Assembly: GCA_937944405.1 (NCBI GenBank)
Contig: CALDYR010000016.1
Coordinates: 1 to 64,000, forward strand
Reading direction: 5' to 3'
Length of the DNA: 64,000 bases
Origin: an uncultured Pirellulaceae bacterium
GTDB taxonomy: Bacteria; Planctomycetota; Planctomycetia; Pirellulales; Pirellulaceae
Positions 40,601-49,593 of the stretch are shown here, in pieces. The notes beneath the pieces are model-generated. The model was not told where the DNA came from. It saw only the letters and a program-made list of their open reading frames with translations, and ran no database searches. Each line of letters begins with the position of its first letter. Within the stretch, counting starts at the first letter, position 1. The position numbers and the translations under genes were made by a program.

Positions 40601-41399
40601 GTTCTTCGATGTGCGACCGCATGATGTCCGGCCCTAGGGCGCAGTTCATGCCGACGCTGATCATGGGGAAGTGCGATACGCTGTGCCAGAACGCTTCGAC
40701 GACTTGCCCCGAAACGAAGGTCGATCCGCTTTCGGCAAACGTTCCCGACACCATTACCGGAACCTGTCGCCCCGATTGGTTGAAGTACCGCGCGATCGCA
40801 AACAGACATGCCTTGAGGTTCAGGGTGTCGATAACGGTTTCGGGAAAGAGGATATCGACGCCCGCTTCGACCAATGCTTTGACTTGGATGTAGTAGGATT
40901 CTTCCATTTCGTCGAAAGTGATACCGCGATAGGCGGGGTCTTCGACTTTGGTGGAAATCGCGGTCTGCTGCGATGTGGGGCCGATCGAACCGGCGACAAA
41001 ACGCGGCCGATCCGGAGTCAGGGCCGTGAATTCATCAGCCGCTTTTTTCGCATTGGCGACCGCCGCGAAATTGATCTCGGTGACGATGTCGGTTGGAAAG
41101 TCAAAATCGGCAAGCCCAACCGGACTGGCATTGAAGGTGTTGGTCTCGATGATGTCGGCACCAGCCTCAAGATACTGACGATGGATCCCAATAATGGCTT
41201 CAGGGTTGGTCAGCCCGAACACATCGGTGCAGTTCTTAAGATCCTTGGGCCAGTCCTTGAAACGCTCCCCACGCACCTGCTGTTCGGTCAACTCCAGACC
41301 ATAAATCATCGATCCCATCGCTCCATCAAGAACCAGAATCTCTTTGGCGAGACGGTCGAGAAATAATTGGGACGCGTTGGTTTGCTCAATAACGGACAC
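37668..41399 (-). CDS. metH: cobalamin-dependent methionine synthase
   Basis: A 1243-residue enzyme that methylates homocysteine using methyltetrahydrofolate through methylcobalamin. Domains in order: homocysteine/zinc domain (1-335) with Cys253 (MNCALGP) and Cys316-Cys317 (GGCCGTTP); pterin domain (about 355-630); cap and cobalamin domain (about 650-890) with His768 in DVHDIGKN as the lower cobalt ligand; reactivation domain (about 920-1243) with the SAM motif [15 protein letters not shown]. All key residues are present and the length is normal. It starts with GTG at 41399. I do not recognise a cobalamin or SAM riboswitch in the 390 bp upstream. Confidence 0.97.
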   Translation of the reverse strand: MSVIEQTNASQLFLDRLAKEILVLDGAMGSMIYGLELTEQQVRGERFKDWPKDLKNCTDVFGLTNPEAIIGIHRQYLEAGADIIETNTFNASPVGLADFDFPTDIVTEINFAAVANAKKAADEFTALTPDRPRFVAGSIGPTSQQTAISTKVEDPAYRGITFDEMEESYYIQVKALVEAGVDILFPETVIDTLNLKACLFAIARYFNQSGRQVPVMVSGTFAESGSTFVSGQVVEAFWHSVSHFPMISVGMNCALGPDIMRSHIEELSKISTSYISCHPNAGTPNEMGQFDLEPEPMAATIKEWAENGWLNIVGGCCGTTPAHIKAIYEAVHNVPPHKPNDIKPLTRLSGSLPLTLREDANFLMVGERTNVTGSRKFARLVREGKMEEAVEVARDQVQGGAAVIDINMDDALLDGVEAMTTYLRLIAGESDISAVPVMIDSSRWEVIEAGLKAVQGKAIVNSISLKEGEEEFLHRARLVRQYGAAAVVMAFDETGQAVETDDKVKVCKRAYDLLVEKVGFPPEDIIFDPNILTIATGMEEHDNYAVNFFDATRAIKKICPGAKISGGVSNVSFSFRGNNTVREAINAAFLYHAIEAGLDMGIVNAGQLEIYEEIPKDLLEHVEDVLLNRRPDATDRLLDFAETVKSKKKKGSTEDLTWREDSVEGRLGHALVKGIDKYVVEDTEEARLKYDKCLSIIEGPMMDGMAVVGDLFGSGKMFLPQVVKSARVMKKAVAHLLPYMEQEKIDAGVSLDSTRGKILLATVKGDVHDIGKNIVGVVLGCNNYEVIDLGVMVSCDDILKAAVQHDVDMIGLSGLITPSLDEMIYVAKEMKRTGMKMPLLIGGATTSDKHTAVKIAPQYEHGVVHVLDASRSVGVVDKLMNPDLRPDYLAENSKLQNKLVAGYEERQMTLVPYGEAFAKRWPTDWNSIHVATPAFTGVRTIGTADANLPAVDQEIQLSEIAEYIDWSPFFQSWELHGKYPKILTDKVVGEEATKLFADAQEMLNRLIDQKQLSARAIYGFWPANSEGDSIILYTDNDRKEELTRFHMLRQQWQRKGIEYFRSLADYVAPVDSGRADYVGGFAVTTGHGCDELAQKYRDELDDYNAIMVSALADRLAEAFAEMMHHRARKDWGFGENENLSNEEMIAEKYRGIRPAAGYPACPDHTEKQTLWNLMGVEAATGIRLTESFAMWPGAAVSGLYFGHPESRYFAINKITKDQAQHYAQLKGQPLEEIERWLSPVLGY

Positions 41400-41794
41400 G
41401 GGCGATCTCAGATTTGGTAGGTTAGTTGTTTTAGGCTGATTCCTATCGGCCTTACAAAGTAATTGGTAAACCGCTTTTCGCGACCCGAAAGCAGCTCATA
41501 GGGAACGTTTATCGGGGAAATTCTGCATTTACGCGACTTCAGGATCCTCGATTCGCGTTGTGTAACCGAATCCGATTGCTTGGGCTGGGATAATCCGCAT
41601 CCAATTGGCGCGGCTAACATTGCCCCGTCCACCGGAATGTGCTAATTATCTCACCGAGGCAGCCGAATTGGCCCTTGCGGCGAATTTTGAACACCGCACC
41701 TTTACCGGATAATTTATCTACCGCTCAAGATAATCACAACCGGAACCGATTCATTTGGATACGCATTACTCCCAATAACAGCGGAATTTTGGTC

Positions 41795-43291
41795 ATGGAA
41801 CCGACATCTACCCCCCCTTCATCTCCTTCTTTACCCAGCGACGTCGAAGCGACACACGCCAGAATCAATCAAAAGCGACGCCAACGCGCCGATTCGTTAG
41901 CGACACGGTCAGTGCAAAACGCTGACGGCACTGTCGATATGCGGCTCGATGCTTCCCATTCCAGCGTGCCAGCACCCTATACCCGCGCCGAACGCTTGCA
42001 AAGTTTCGTCGAACAGTTGCGTTCGACCAATCAAGCGGCGGTTGCGAAAACGGCCACGCTGCGTCCTCCTGCGGGGACCGAAATTCTGAATCGGGCAGCG
42101 TTGCTCAAAGCGCGTTATGATCGACTCGATGGCCCCCCCGCTCCAAGGCAGGCCGCCCAACGCAAAGCCAATCAAGATATTGCCGCCGCGATCGAGGCCC
42201 TCGACGCCTCTCGGAAACGCTATGCAGAACTGGTCGCCGAAGAGAAACTAGGCCCCGAACACGAAGCAATCGCTTACTCCAGCGACCTAGCGTCGACCAA
42301 GGAAGATTTGGTCGCTTCCATTTCCGCAGCGATCGCAACGGTGCTGACCGATTTGCAAATCGACCCGCAGGCCCAACCGCTGGATCTTTCACTGGCAGAC
42401 GTCGCTTTTGCGGAACCAGAACCAGAGCCCAAATCCTCGACCCCTATTTCGCCCCAGCCTATTTCCCCCCAGCAACCGCTCCCCCCAACAGCCCCTTCAC
42501 TGCCCGATGGCGCTCAAGCGGCGATCGAGAATTCGGCTGAAAACCTTTCTCAGGTACCAGTTCCCTCAGAATCGCAAAACGCTAAACAAGACACCTTAGA
42601 CTTGGTCGACTCTGAAGTCTTCAACGTTGGGGCATTCATCTCCGTTGACGTTGCCGCTTGGGATGTTGAGAAATTTGTTTGGCCGATGATCATTGACCAA
42701 TTCTTGGATGTCGGCGAACAAGCAATCAGTCGGTTGGCGAATTTCGCCCTCGATATTCTCGACGGTAGCCAACACCGGTTGGCCATCACCAGCCTCCGTC
42801 GGGGCGCCGGAGCCTCGACGATCGCCTGTTCGATCGCGCGATGGTCTGCCCACATGAAAAAACGAGTCCTTTTAGTGGACGCGAATTTGGCCAACCCTTC
42901 TTTGGCCGCATCGATCGGACTGGGGCCAGACATTAGTTGGGTCAACGCAGTGCGGGAGTCGCTGGACGCTTCCGAAGCAATTATCCGTTGCAAATCGACC
43001 GGTGTTTGCGTCATGCCGCTGGGGGCGATTTCTGACCGCGGTGTACTACCGTCGATGTTGTTGGATCAGTTGGGGGAATTACTTCGCAGCGTCGAACATT
43101 CCTTCGATTTGATCATCCTAGACGTCGGCGTCGCGGAGACACTGCCGACCGAACTGTCAGCCAGCCAGCATTTAATTGATGCGGCGATGATCGTAGATTC
43201 CAATGTCGCCTCGGAACCGTTCCGGCAAACCAAAGATGAATTGCTAAAGTTTGGGATCACAAAGTTCGTTGCAGCACAGAACTCGATTTAG
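41795..43291 (+). CDS. BY-kinase/ParA-like protein with deviant P-loop
   Basis: A 498-residue protein. Residues 1-230 are polar and helical, 230-290 are Pro/Glu/Ser-rich, and the last 200 are a P-loop ATPase domain like the tyrosine kinases (CpsD/CapB) or ParA group. The loop reads LRRGAGASTIAC near residue 335, so the usual Lys of GKST is Ala-Ser. Walker A' LLVDANLANPSLAA and Walker B DLIILDVG are kept. There is no C-terminal tyrosine cluster. It ends 52 bp before a membrane glycosyltransferase gene on the same strand, which suggests a polysaccharide-linked regulator. The ATG at 41795 is preferred over a frame open from 41639. Confidence 0.75.
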   Translation: MEPTSTPPSSPSLPSDVEATHARINQKRRQRADSLATRSVQNADGTVDMRLDASHSSVPAPYTRAERLQSFVEQLRSTNQAAVAKTATLRPPAGTEILNRAALLKARYDRLDGPPAPRQAAQRKANQDIAAAIEALDASRKRYAELVAEEKLGPEHEAIAYSSDLASTKEDLVASISAAIATVLTDLQIDPQAQPLDLSLADVAFAEPEPEPKSSTPISPQPISPQQPLPPTAPSLPDGAQAAIENSAENLSQVPVPSESQNAKQDTLDLVDSEVFNVGAFISVDVAAWDVEKFVWPMIIDQFLDVGEQAISRLANFALDILDGSQHRLAITSLRRGAGASTIACSIARWSAHMKKRVLLVDANLANPSLAASIGLGPDISWVNAVRESLDASEAIIRCKSTGVCVMPLGAISDRGVLPSMLLDQLGELLRSVEHSFDLIILDVGVAETLPTELSASQHLIDAAMIVDSNVASEPFRQTKDELLKFGITKFVAAQNSI

Positions 43292-43342
43292 AAAATGCGT
43301 CCCACCAATCAAGGTGCCGTTTGACGACGTGGCGTTGAAATC

Positions 43343-44947
43343 ATGGCCTCTCAACCTGTTGATGTTTTGGCCGCAAACGCCGCCCCCACGTCGTCACTGG
43401 GCCGATCCATCGTACTGGTTGTCGCGATCTGCCTGCTGTTGCTCGGCGGCGTGTTTCGTGCCACCGCCGTTGGGGATCACCTGTGGCTGGATGAACAACA
43501 CACCGCTTGGGTCGCCAAAGGCGACCTGACGGACGTGGCGCGGCGTGCCGCTGCCGGGAACCAAACGCCGCTGTATTTCTATGCCGTATGGGCCGCTTTA
43601 AAGGTCGGCGGTGTATCTGCCCCGGCTCTTCGATTGCCGGGGTTGGTGTGTGGTATGGCGCTGATGACGATCGTGCCGATCTTAGTTTACCGCAGGACCA
43701 GTTCAACCGCCGCGCTGTTGTTGGTGGCTGCATTTTTTGCGTTTGACTACGATTGCGTTTTCTACACCAGTGAAGCGCGCCCCTACGTCATGGTGCAATT
43801 GCTGGGGGGCGTACAAGCGATCGTTTTCTTCGATTGGGTGTCGGCTATGTTTAACCTTGGCGTCGCAAGCTCCCTCAAACGCAGCCTTGCCACCGCCGTG
43901 TTAGCGGCGCTGATCTTCTACACCCATCCTACGGGAATGCTGTTAATGAGCGCTGAACTAATTTTCGTGTGCGCCGTCTGCGTTTGGCGGCAGTCTTTCC
44001 CCTGGAGACCGTTGATCGCAACAGCCAGTTTTTGCGGCGTTCTGGTTTCACCTGGAATCGCGCTGATCGGTTTCCTTTGGCAACGCCGTGAAAATTGGAC
44101 AGCGGTGTCCGACGTCGACAATGTCTTCATGAGTCTAATTTACGCTGTCGCGCTAATGATGTTGCTGCCCCTAGCGATGCTGTTGATAGACCGTTGGAAG
44201 GATCGCACCCGCCCCCCCAGCCGCGGTCGACCTGAACGTCCGTGGTTAGAACTGGCGTTTGTCGCGTGTTGGGCCATCGTTCCCAAACTGATGATCGTTG
44301 TTCTTGACGCAGTTGGCTGGGTCTCCCTAGCGATCGATCGGTACGCAATCGTGGGCGCGATTGCGTTTCCTCTGTTCGCCGCGTTGGCGATTTCGTCAGT
44401 ACGCAACGATGCACTAAAATGGAGCGTCGCACTTGCGATCGTCGGAGCAATCGCCTGCACTTCCCAAGTGCCGCAGCAGCTGCAATCGGGAGGGTTTCGC
44501 CACGAAAACTGGCACCAGGTTGTAGCAATCATCAACCGTGAGGATGAATCGTTGCCCGTGTTCTTAGTGGCAAATTTGATCGAAGACAGGTGGGCACAGA
44601 CCGATCAGACCGACGGTTTTCAGCAGTATCTGAAATTTCCATTACAGGGGATTCCCGAAGTCATATCGCCCAAACGGATTGTCGCGCGTCCCTCACAAGG
44701 TGAAATTTTTTCGCCTGACAACATAAGAGCGCTGGTTGAACATGACGGCGGTTTAGTGGTCATACGGGAGGCCGAAGTCTATCGTGACGCGATTCGGCTT
44801 GAGATTACCGCCGCGTTACAATCGCATCCGCAAACCAAGTCAGCGCTGCTGTTCGCCGCCCCCATTGAGCGTCCGTCCCCCAACAACGTCCACCTATTTT
44901 TGATCAAGCTCCCTACTGATCAAGATGCTTCGGTGTCGCCGCTGTGA
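43343..44947 (+). CDS. GT39-like membrane glycosyltransferase
   Basis: A 534-residue protein with about 10 membrane helices. The first outside loop has LWLDEQHTAW, the acidic motif of ArnT/PMT-type (GT-C) glycosyltransferases, and FYTSEARPYVMVQL later matches the family. These enzymes use polyprenyl-phosphate sugars to glycosylate lipid A or proteins at the outer face of the inner membrane. The final 100 residues form a soluble tail. It follows the P-loop protein closely and may share its transcript. Confidence 0.8.
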   Translation: MASQPVDVLAANAAPTSSLGRSIVLVVAICLLLLGGVFRATAVGDHLWLDEQHTAWVAKGDLTDVARRAAAGNQTPLYFYAVWAALKVGGVSAPALRLPGLVCGMALMTIVPILVYRRTSSTAALLLVAAFFAFDYDCVFYTSEARPYVMVQLLGGVQAIVFFDWVSAMFNLGVASSLKRSLATAVLAALIFYTHPTGMLLMSAELIFVCAVCVWRQSFPWRPLIATASFCGVLVSPGIALIGFLWQRRENWTAVSDVDNVFMSLIYAVALMMLLPLAMLLIDRWKDRTRPPSRGRPERPWLELAFVACWAIVPKLMIVVLDAVGWVSLAIDRYAIVGAIAFPLFAALAISSVRNDALKWSVALAIVGAIACTSQVPQQLQSGGFRHENWHQVVAIINREDESLPVFLVANLIEDRWAQTDQTDGFQQYLKFPLQGIPEVISPKRIVARPSQGEIFSPDNIRALVEHDGGLVVIREAEVYRDAIRLEITAALQSHPQTKSALLFAAPIERPSPNNVHLFLIKLPTDQDASVSPL

Positions 44948-45149
44948 AACTGATTGAAGCGATTTACATGTCGCCAATGAACCTGAATTTCGCGGTGGAA
45001 GGGTCTACGATGTTTCGAAACGGGATTTATTGTGTCACCGCACAATTTAACCGATCTCAGGCCGCCTCAGGATACTCGGGGCCCCTCATACAAACGGCTG
45101 ATAAACGGCTGATCTGAACAACCCTGATCTGAACAACCCTAATCTTCAA
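44948..45149. other. intergenic region with a 15-bp tandem duplication
   Basis: Holds a doubled 10-mer (aaacggctga, near 45092-45112) and a doubled 15-mer (TGATCTGAACAACCC, 45110-45139) just before the ISAs1 remnant. No gene seen. Confidence 0.5.
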
Positions 45150-45460
45150 CTCTAACAATCCATCCCAATTCATCGTTCTGGCGCTTTGCGGTACCATCTG
45201 CTACTGTGGAACTTGGGAAGATATTGAAGACTTTGGTAAGGAGCGCCAAGAATGGCTCGGCAAGTGACTTGAACTCAAGAACGGAATTCCCGGCCATGAC
45301 ACCAGGGCGCGGGTGATATCCCGACTCGATACCGCAGCTTTCTTCACCTGCTTACAGCAGTGGATAGATCGCCTCCAACTGGATCTCAAGGGGCGCGGTG
45401 TTCACATCGACGGCAAGGACACTGGAGCGAAAAACGGGCGTCGAGCACTTTGGCGTCTAC
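45150..45460 (+). pseudogene. ISAs1-family transposase, N-terminal fragment with stop
   Basis: Reading in one frame from about 45169 gives FIVLALCGTICYCGTWEDIE, FGKERQEWLGK, a TGA at 45265-45267, then LELKNGIPGHDTRARVISRLD and VHIDGKD. This is the middle-N region of an ISAs1 transposase, up to and including the first catalytic Asp of IDGK. The in-frame stop and the lack of the C-terminal half show it is dead. It abuts the nucleoside hydrolase gene. The complementary C-terminal part of such an element lies at 7288-7731. Confidence 0.85.
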
Positions 45461-46404
45461 GGAGATTCTTGGTTGCTGCTGGTAACCAATTGGTCGATTA
45501 CAAATTGGTAGGCCGCGTCGGCGCGTAGTTCAACTGCGATGTCGACGTTGGGCCGCCATTCAGGGTGAGGGCGACGGTCGAGAACTAACGCGCCGCGCGT
45601 CAATTCGCCCTGCCCTTCTACGTCTGCGGCCATGGTTTCGAATGCGAACAGTTGAGGTTCCAACAGCGCCAGCGCTCCGATCGCCGCGTTCAGCGGGATG
45701 CTCTCCTGCCCAAGTTGCTGACGAAAAGCACGGAACGCAAACGGTAAAATCTGACGCAGGAAATCTCCCACCCGCGTTGAATCCGATGGTAAATCATCCA
45801 TCAACCCAAACCCAAAGCTCACTTGTTCAGTGGTGTCCAAGGTCAGGAGAATCGTCGCCGCTTTTGATCTGAGCACTTCCTTTGCGCTGACCGGGTCAAA
45901 ATAAAAGTTAAATTCAGCCGCCGGGGTTACATTACCTTTGGCGATCATGCTGCCACCGGTAAGGATGATGCGGTCGACTAAAGATACCAAGGTCGGGTCA
46001 CGGCGAAAGGCGCGAGCGACGTTGGTCAGCGGGCCGAGGCAGAGGATAGATACTTCGTCTGGATTGGCGCGGAGAATGTCTCCAATGAGTTTCTCAGATT
46101 GATGGCCGCGTTGGAGTTGCGACACTTCAAAATCGGAGTTTCCCAACCCATCGGCACCGTAAAGATACTTTGTGTCCACCGGTGGCGCGTCGGGGGTGGG
46201 CGACGCGGTGCCCAAACGAGGATAGCGAACGGGGTCAAGTTCCGCGATGATCGCTTGCAAATTGTGGTTGGCTTGGCCGGCAGTTACGCAGCCTTCGGTC
46301 GCGGTTACGGCCAGTACCTCAAATCGCGTATCGAACAGCATCATGCACAAAGCGACCGCGTCGTCGATGCCCATATCGCAGTCGATGATGACTTTCCGAG
46401 CCAT
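45457..46404 (-). CDS. inosine-uridine preferring nucleoside hydrolase family protein
   Basis: A 315-residue hydrolase that cleaves the N-glycosidic bond of nucleosides for salvage. The calcium site DCDMGIDDA at residues 8-16 matches the family's DTDxGxDDA. LCLGPLTNVA and the substrate block EFNFYFDPVSA are present. The usual catalytic His near the C-terminus (VAVALDPxHxxx type) is not obvious; the tail reads VDIAVELRA. Substrate is unknown. It is divergent from trpD. Confidence 0.87.
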   Translation of the reverse strand: MARKVIIDCDMGIDDAVALCMMLFDTRFEVLAVTATEGCVTAGQANHNLQAIIAELDPVRYPRLGTASPTPDAPPVDTKYLYGADGLGNSDFEVSQLQRGHQSEKLIGDILRANPDEVSILCLGPLTNVARAFRRDPTLVSLVDRIILTGGSMIAKGNVTPAAEFNFYFDPVSAKEVLRSKAATILLTLDTTEQVSFGFGLMDDLPSDSTRVGDFLRQILPFAFRAFRQQLGQESIPLNAAIGALALLEPQLFAFETMAADVEGQGELTRGALVLDRRPHPEWRPNVDIAVELRADAAYQFVIDQLVTSSNQESP

Positions 46405-46676
46405 GAAATGATTCCAAATCTCTGTTAATGTGTGGCGGATCGTTCCAGATCGAGTTTGAAACTTGGCCTTTTGTGTGGTGTCCTCCGGATTTTAGTAGCC
46501 GTTGTTGGGCCAAACAAGGGAAAAACCTCATTCTCTCACGCCAATCGGGCTCGAATTTGCTAAACTGATGGGACTGGCGTGGCTGCGCTTCTTTTTGGTT
46601 TCCTTTTTAGGACGCATAGAATTTGCCCGGCCGATGCTGCAATCCCCGAAAGCGATTTTTGAAAACGGAGCCAGAC

Positions 46677-47687
46677 TTGATCCGCGAGTCGACGAAAAAT
46701 ATCAAAGAAGGCAATTCTCTGCCTTTGTCCGAAATGACAGAAGTGATGGATTCCATCATAGGTGGCCAATGCAAAGACGCTGAGATAAAAGCGTTTTTAG
46801 TCGCGTTACATGAAAAAGGTGAAACGTCTGACGAATTGGCGGGCGCCGCGCTGTCGCTGCGAAAGCACATGACGGCGATTCGAACCTACCGAGAAAATGT
46901 GGTCGACACGTGTGGTACCGGTGGCGGGAAAACCGGAACCTTCAACATCAGCACCGCTGCGGCCTTGGTCGCCGCGTCAGCCGGTGCGTCGGTGGCGAAG
47001 CACGGCAATCGCCGGTCGACCAGCCTTTCAGGGTCGGCCGACGTGCTGGAAGAATTAGGGGTCAATGTTGATTGCAAGGTCGAGATCGTTGAGAAATGCT
47101 TGAATACTCTAGGGATCTGTTTTTGTTATGCGCCGTTGTTTCATCCCGCGGTGAAAGAAGTGGCCAAAATCCGCAAAAAACTGGGCCATCCGACCATATT
47201 TAATCTCATTGGCCCATTGTGTAATCCAGTCAACGCTCCGTTTCAATTGCTTGGGGCAGGTCTGGGGTCAACCCGCGCGGTGCTTGCCGAAACGTTAGCG
47301 AAATTGGGTACCGAGCGATCGGTGGTCGTGCATTCGCGCGGTGGGCTCGGCGAGATATCGGTGTCCGACGTGACTGACGTTTCAGAGGTACTGGGCACGC
47401 AAGTCCGGCAGGGCGAATTGGCTCCAGTGGATTTTGGGTTGGAAACGAGCAGCATTAAATTGCTGAGAGCCAACAGTCCCAGTGAAAGTGCGGATGTGAT
47501 CCGCCGGATCATCGACGGGCAGTTGGGCCCGCAGCGCGACGTGGTGGTGGCCAATGCCGCCGCCGCGTTGTGGATCTCGGGAATTACTGACGGTTTGTTG
47601 GCCGGTGCCGAACGTTGTGCACGGGCTATTGACAACGGACAAACGAAAGAAATTTTAGCCGAATTAGTCGAAATGTCGAACAAATAA
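46677..47687 (+). CDS. trpD: anthranilate phosphoribosyltransferase
   Basis: A 336-residue enzyme that joins anthranilate to PRPP in tryptophan synthesis. The PRPP loop GTGGGKTGTFNIS, KHGNRRSTSLSGSAD and the LGHPTIFNLIGPLCNP block are intact. I take the TTG at 46677 (MIRESTKNIKEGNSL) because the family begins this way and CGGAG lies seven bases before it; the open frame from 46623 adds 18 residues without homology. No other trp gene is nearby. Confidence 0.93.
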   Translation: MIRESTKNIKEGNSLPLSEMTEVMDSIIGGQCKDAEIKAFLVALHEKGETSDELAGAALSLRKHMTAIRTYRENVVDTCGTGGGKTGTFNISTAAALVAASAGASVAKHGNRRSTSLSGSADVLEELGVNVDCKVEIVEKCLNTLGICFCYAPLFHPAVKEVAKIRKKLGHPTIFNLIGPLCNPVNAPFQLLGAGLGSTRAVLAETLAKLGTERSVVVHSRGGLGEISVSDVTDVSEVLGTQVRQGELAPVDFGLETSSIKLLRANSPSESADVIRRIIDGQLGPQRDVVVANAAAALWISGITDGLLAGAERCARAIDNGQTKEILAELVEMSNK

Positions 47688-47841
47688 ACGTTTGAATAAT
47701 CCGCAATCCCTTGCTTTATGCCCCAGAAAAGCCCTTTTGGCGGCGAAGCAGTGTTGTTATTCTATCGCCATCTCGACCAGTTGCTCGGTTTGAGAAATAG
47801 CTGAGAGCATCCCCACAAAAATTTGATTTAACGAGGACATC

Positions 47842-47943
47842 ATGGCCAAACCAAGCCACAAAGTTAAGAAAGCTAATCACGGCAAACGCCCAGCGAACAA
47901 CCGTGGACGCAAAATCAAGAACAAGAAGATCAAGACTCCGTAG
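47842..47943 (+). CDS. 33-residue very basic microprotein
   Basis: A 33-residue protein, MAKPSHKVKKANHGK followed by RPANNRGRKIKNK and KIKTP, with about 14 Lys/Arg and no acidic residue. It has a good ribosome site (CGAGGA, about 8 bases before the ATG). The composition is that of small ribosome-associated proteins such as bTHX, but the sequence is different. It lies in a 580-bp gap between trpD and trmB, followed by repeat copy D and a terminator. Confidence 0.65.
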   Translation: MAKPSHKVKKANHGKRPANNRGRKIKNKKIKTP

Positions 47944-47955
47944 TCCTCTCTAATG

Positions 47956-48115
47956 GTTATTCCGGGAACTTTGCGGCTACAAGCACGCTCAAAGCTTGCT
48001 TTTCTCGGTGAAGGTAGTCGGGGGATGCAACCGTAGTCCCGTTAACACAGCCAGCGCCAATTGTGGCCAATCTCGCTACGATCGCAATGCGTGCCACCGG
48101 AATCCGGGAAACGCC
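47956..48115 (+). repeat. dispersed intergenic repeat, copy D
   Basis: GGTTATTCCGGGAACTTTGCGG, AAGCACGC, CAAAGCTTGC, GTCGGGGGAT, ACACAGCCAGCG, GGCCAATCTCGCTACGATCGC occur in the same order as in the copy at 3062-3237 (minus). It is diverged and ends near 48115. Confidence 0.55.
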
Positions 48116-48142
48116 TTGTCGGCACTCTCTAGTGCGATAAAG

Positions 48143-48167
48143 AAACGGCTTCCGGGCCGTTTTTTTA
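48143..48167 (+). terminator. rho-independent terminator
   Basis: AAACGGC and GCCGTTT pair around TTCCGG, with seven or more T after the stem. It probably ends the transcript of the basic microprotein. Confidence 0.8.
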
Positions 48168-48265
48168 TTGTATCATTTTTGGAGCAGGGACCGGTGTTTG
48201 TGGTCGCTGATCGATCGCATGATAGGCTGGAAGCCTAACGTATTGACCTCATTTTAAAAGATGCC

Positions 48266-48907
48266 ATGGGCCGCCGTTCATTACCGAAAAAAGATCCTGC
48301 GATCAACTACGACCCGTTCATCGGGGAAGTCGATGATTTGGTTGCTCCGTTTTGCCCGCAAAGCCTGTTTTCGCAAACCGCTGATTTAGAAATCGAAGTC
48401 GGTAGCGGCAAAGGGCATTTTGTGTTGACCGAATCTGGCAACCGGCCCGATCGAAACTACCTTGGCAATGAGATCGCAAAAAAGTATTGCCAGTTCGCGG
48501 CCTATCGATTGGCCAAGAACGAACGGGCCAACGGGTATATGCTGCGTGGTGATGGGCTGAAGTTGTTCCGTGATTTTTTGCCCGACCAATGTGCGGTCGC
48601 GGTCCACGTTTACTTCCCCGACCCTTGGTGGAAAGATCGTCATCGTGTCCGGCGCGTCATGCAACCCTCCTTTATCGCAGATATTGAACGGGTGCTGGTG
48701 CCCGGCGGGATCTTTCATTTCTGGACCGACGTGGAAGAGTATTTCGAAGAGACGGTCGGGTTAATGGCGGAACATAGCGCGCTGACCGGCCCCCATCAGG
48801 TGGAGGAAAGCCCTGCCGATCATGACATGGACTATCGTACGCATTTCGAACGTCGTATGCGGCTCAACGAGCACGATGTGTTTCGCAGCCAATTCCACAA
48901 ACCGTAG
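48266..48907 (+). CDS. trmB: tRNA (guanine-N7)-methyltransferase TrmB
   Basis: A 213-residue SAM-dependent enzyme that makes m7G46 in tRNA. The SAM loop EVGSGKGHF and the hallmark YFPDPWWKDRHRVRRV are both present, along with the C-terminal YRTHFERR block. Length is normal. It is followed by a bidirectional terminator and then rpsT on the other strand. Confidence 0.94.
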   Translation: MGRRSLPKKDPAINYDPFIGEVDDLVAPFCPQSLFSQTADLEIEVGSGKGHFVLTESGNRPDRNYLGNEIAKKYCQFAAYRLAKNERANGYMLRGDGLKLFRDFLPDQCAVAVHVYFPDPWWKDRHRVRRVMQPSFIADIERVLVPGGIFHFWTDVEEYFEETVGLMAEHSALTGPHQVEESPADHDMDYRTHFERRMRLNEHDVFRSQFHKP

Positions 48908-49005
48908 CGTCCGGTTGCTATACGGTGATCAAGCGTGGAGATCCATCCAATTTGGCTTGGTGGCGAGCAAACGGCTTAACCGGCAGGAGAATCAACCGGT
49001 ACGAA

Positions 49006-49036
49006 AAAAGGTAGCTCGTGTGGAGAGCTACCTTTT
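49006..49036. terminator. bidirectional terminator between trmB and rpsT
   Basis: AAAAGGTAGCTC pairs perfectly with GAGCTACCTTTT around a seven-base loop, with an A-run before and T residues after, so it can serve both convergent genes. Confidence 0.85.
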
Positions 49037-49152
49037 GGTTTGCGTTGCCACAAAATTCTATCGCTTCAGGACTTTGTGGCTTTTAAATTGTGACGTTTGA
49101 TCGTGTTGATGGGGGGCAAGTGAAACCCTCATCCGCCGTTTAATCAATCGTT

Positions 49153-49425
49153 TTAGGCACTGGCTTTTGCTTTTTTGATCGCAGCTTGTAAACGTGATTT
49201 ACCCCGTGCGGCTTTATTTTTGTGGATAATGCCTTTGGCTCCAGCACGGTCTAGTTTCCGAGACGCGTCAGGGTACTCTTTTTCTGCTTTTTCGATGTCT
49301 CCGGCTGCGACGGCCGACAGAACGGATTTGATCTGCGTTTTCATGGCCGATTTGGTGGCTTTGTTACGCTCTTGGCGGACGGCGTTTTGGCGAAGTCGCT
49401 TACTGGCACTGCGTGTATTTGGCAT
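49153..49425 (-). CDS. rpsT: 30S ribosomal protein bS20
   Basis: A 90-residue basic three-helix protein that binds 16S rRNA early in 30S assembly. MPNTRSASKRLRQ, RNKATKSAMKTQIK and KGIIHKNKAARGKSRL are typical S20 blocks. It is a single gene, convergent with trmB. Confidence 0.95.
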   Translation of the reverse strand: MPNTRSASKRLRQNAVRQERNKATKSAMKTQIKSVLSAVAAGDIEKAEKEYPDASRKLDRAGAKGIIHKNKAARGKSRLQAAIKKAKASA

Positions 49426-49593
49426 AATTGTTCAGTAATATCTTTAGTTTGTTCTATTGGTAATTTTTAGACCCGATAATATCTCAATAACGCTCGATTT
49501 TGTCCACCGCTATTTTCGGCATTTTACTGGAGGATGTCCCCTCCAAAGCTAATGAAATCGCGCGAAAATTCGTTTTCATCAAAAAACTGGCCC

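Noticed and set aside
41400-41794. Cobalamin or SAM riboswitch upstream of metH
   Set aside because: I looked for the conserved cobalamin and SAM core motifs and found none; a covariance search would be decisive.
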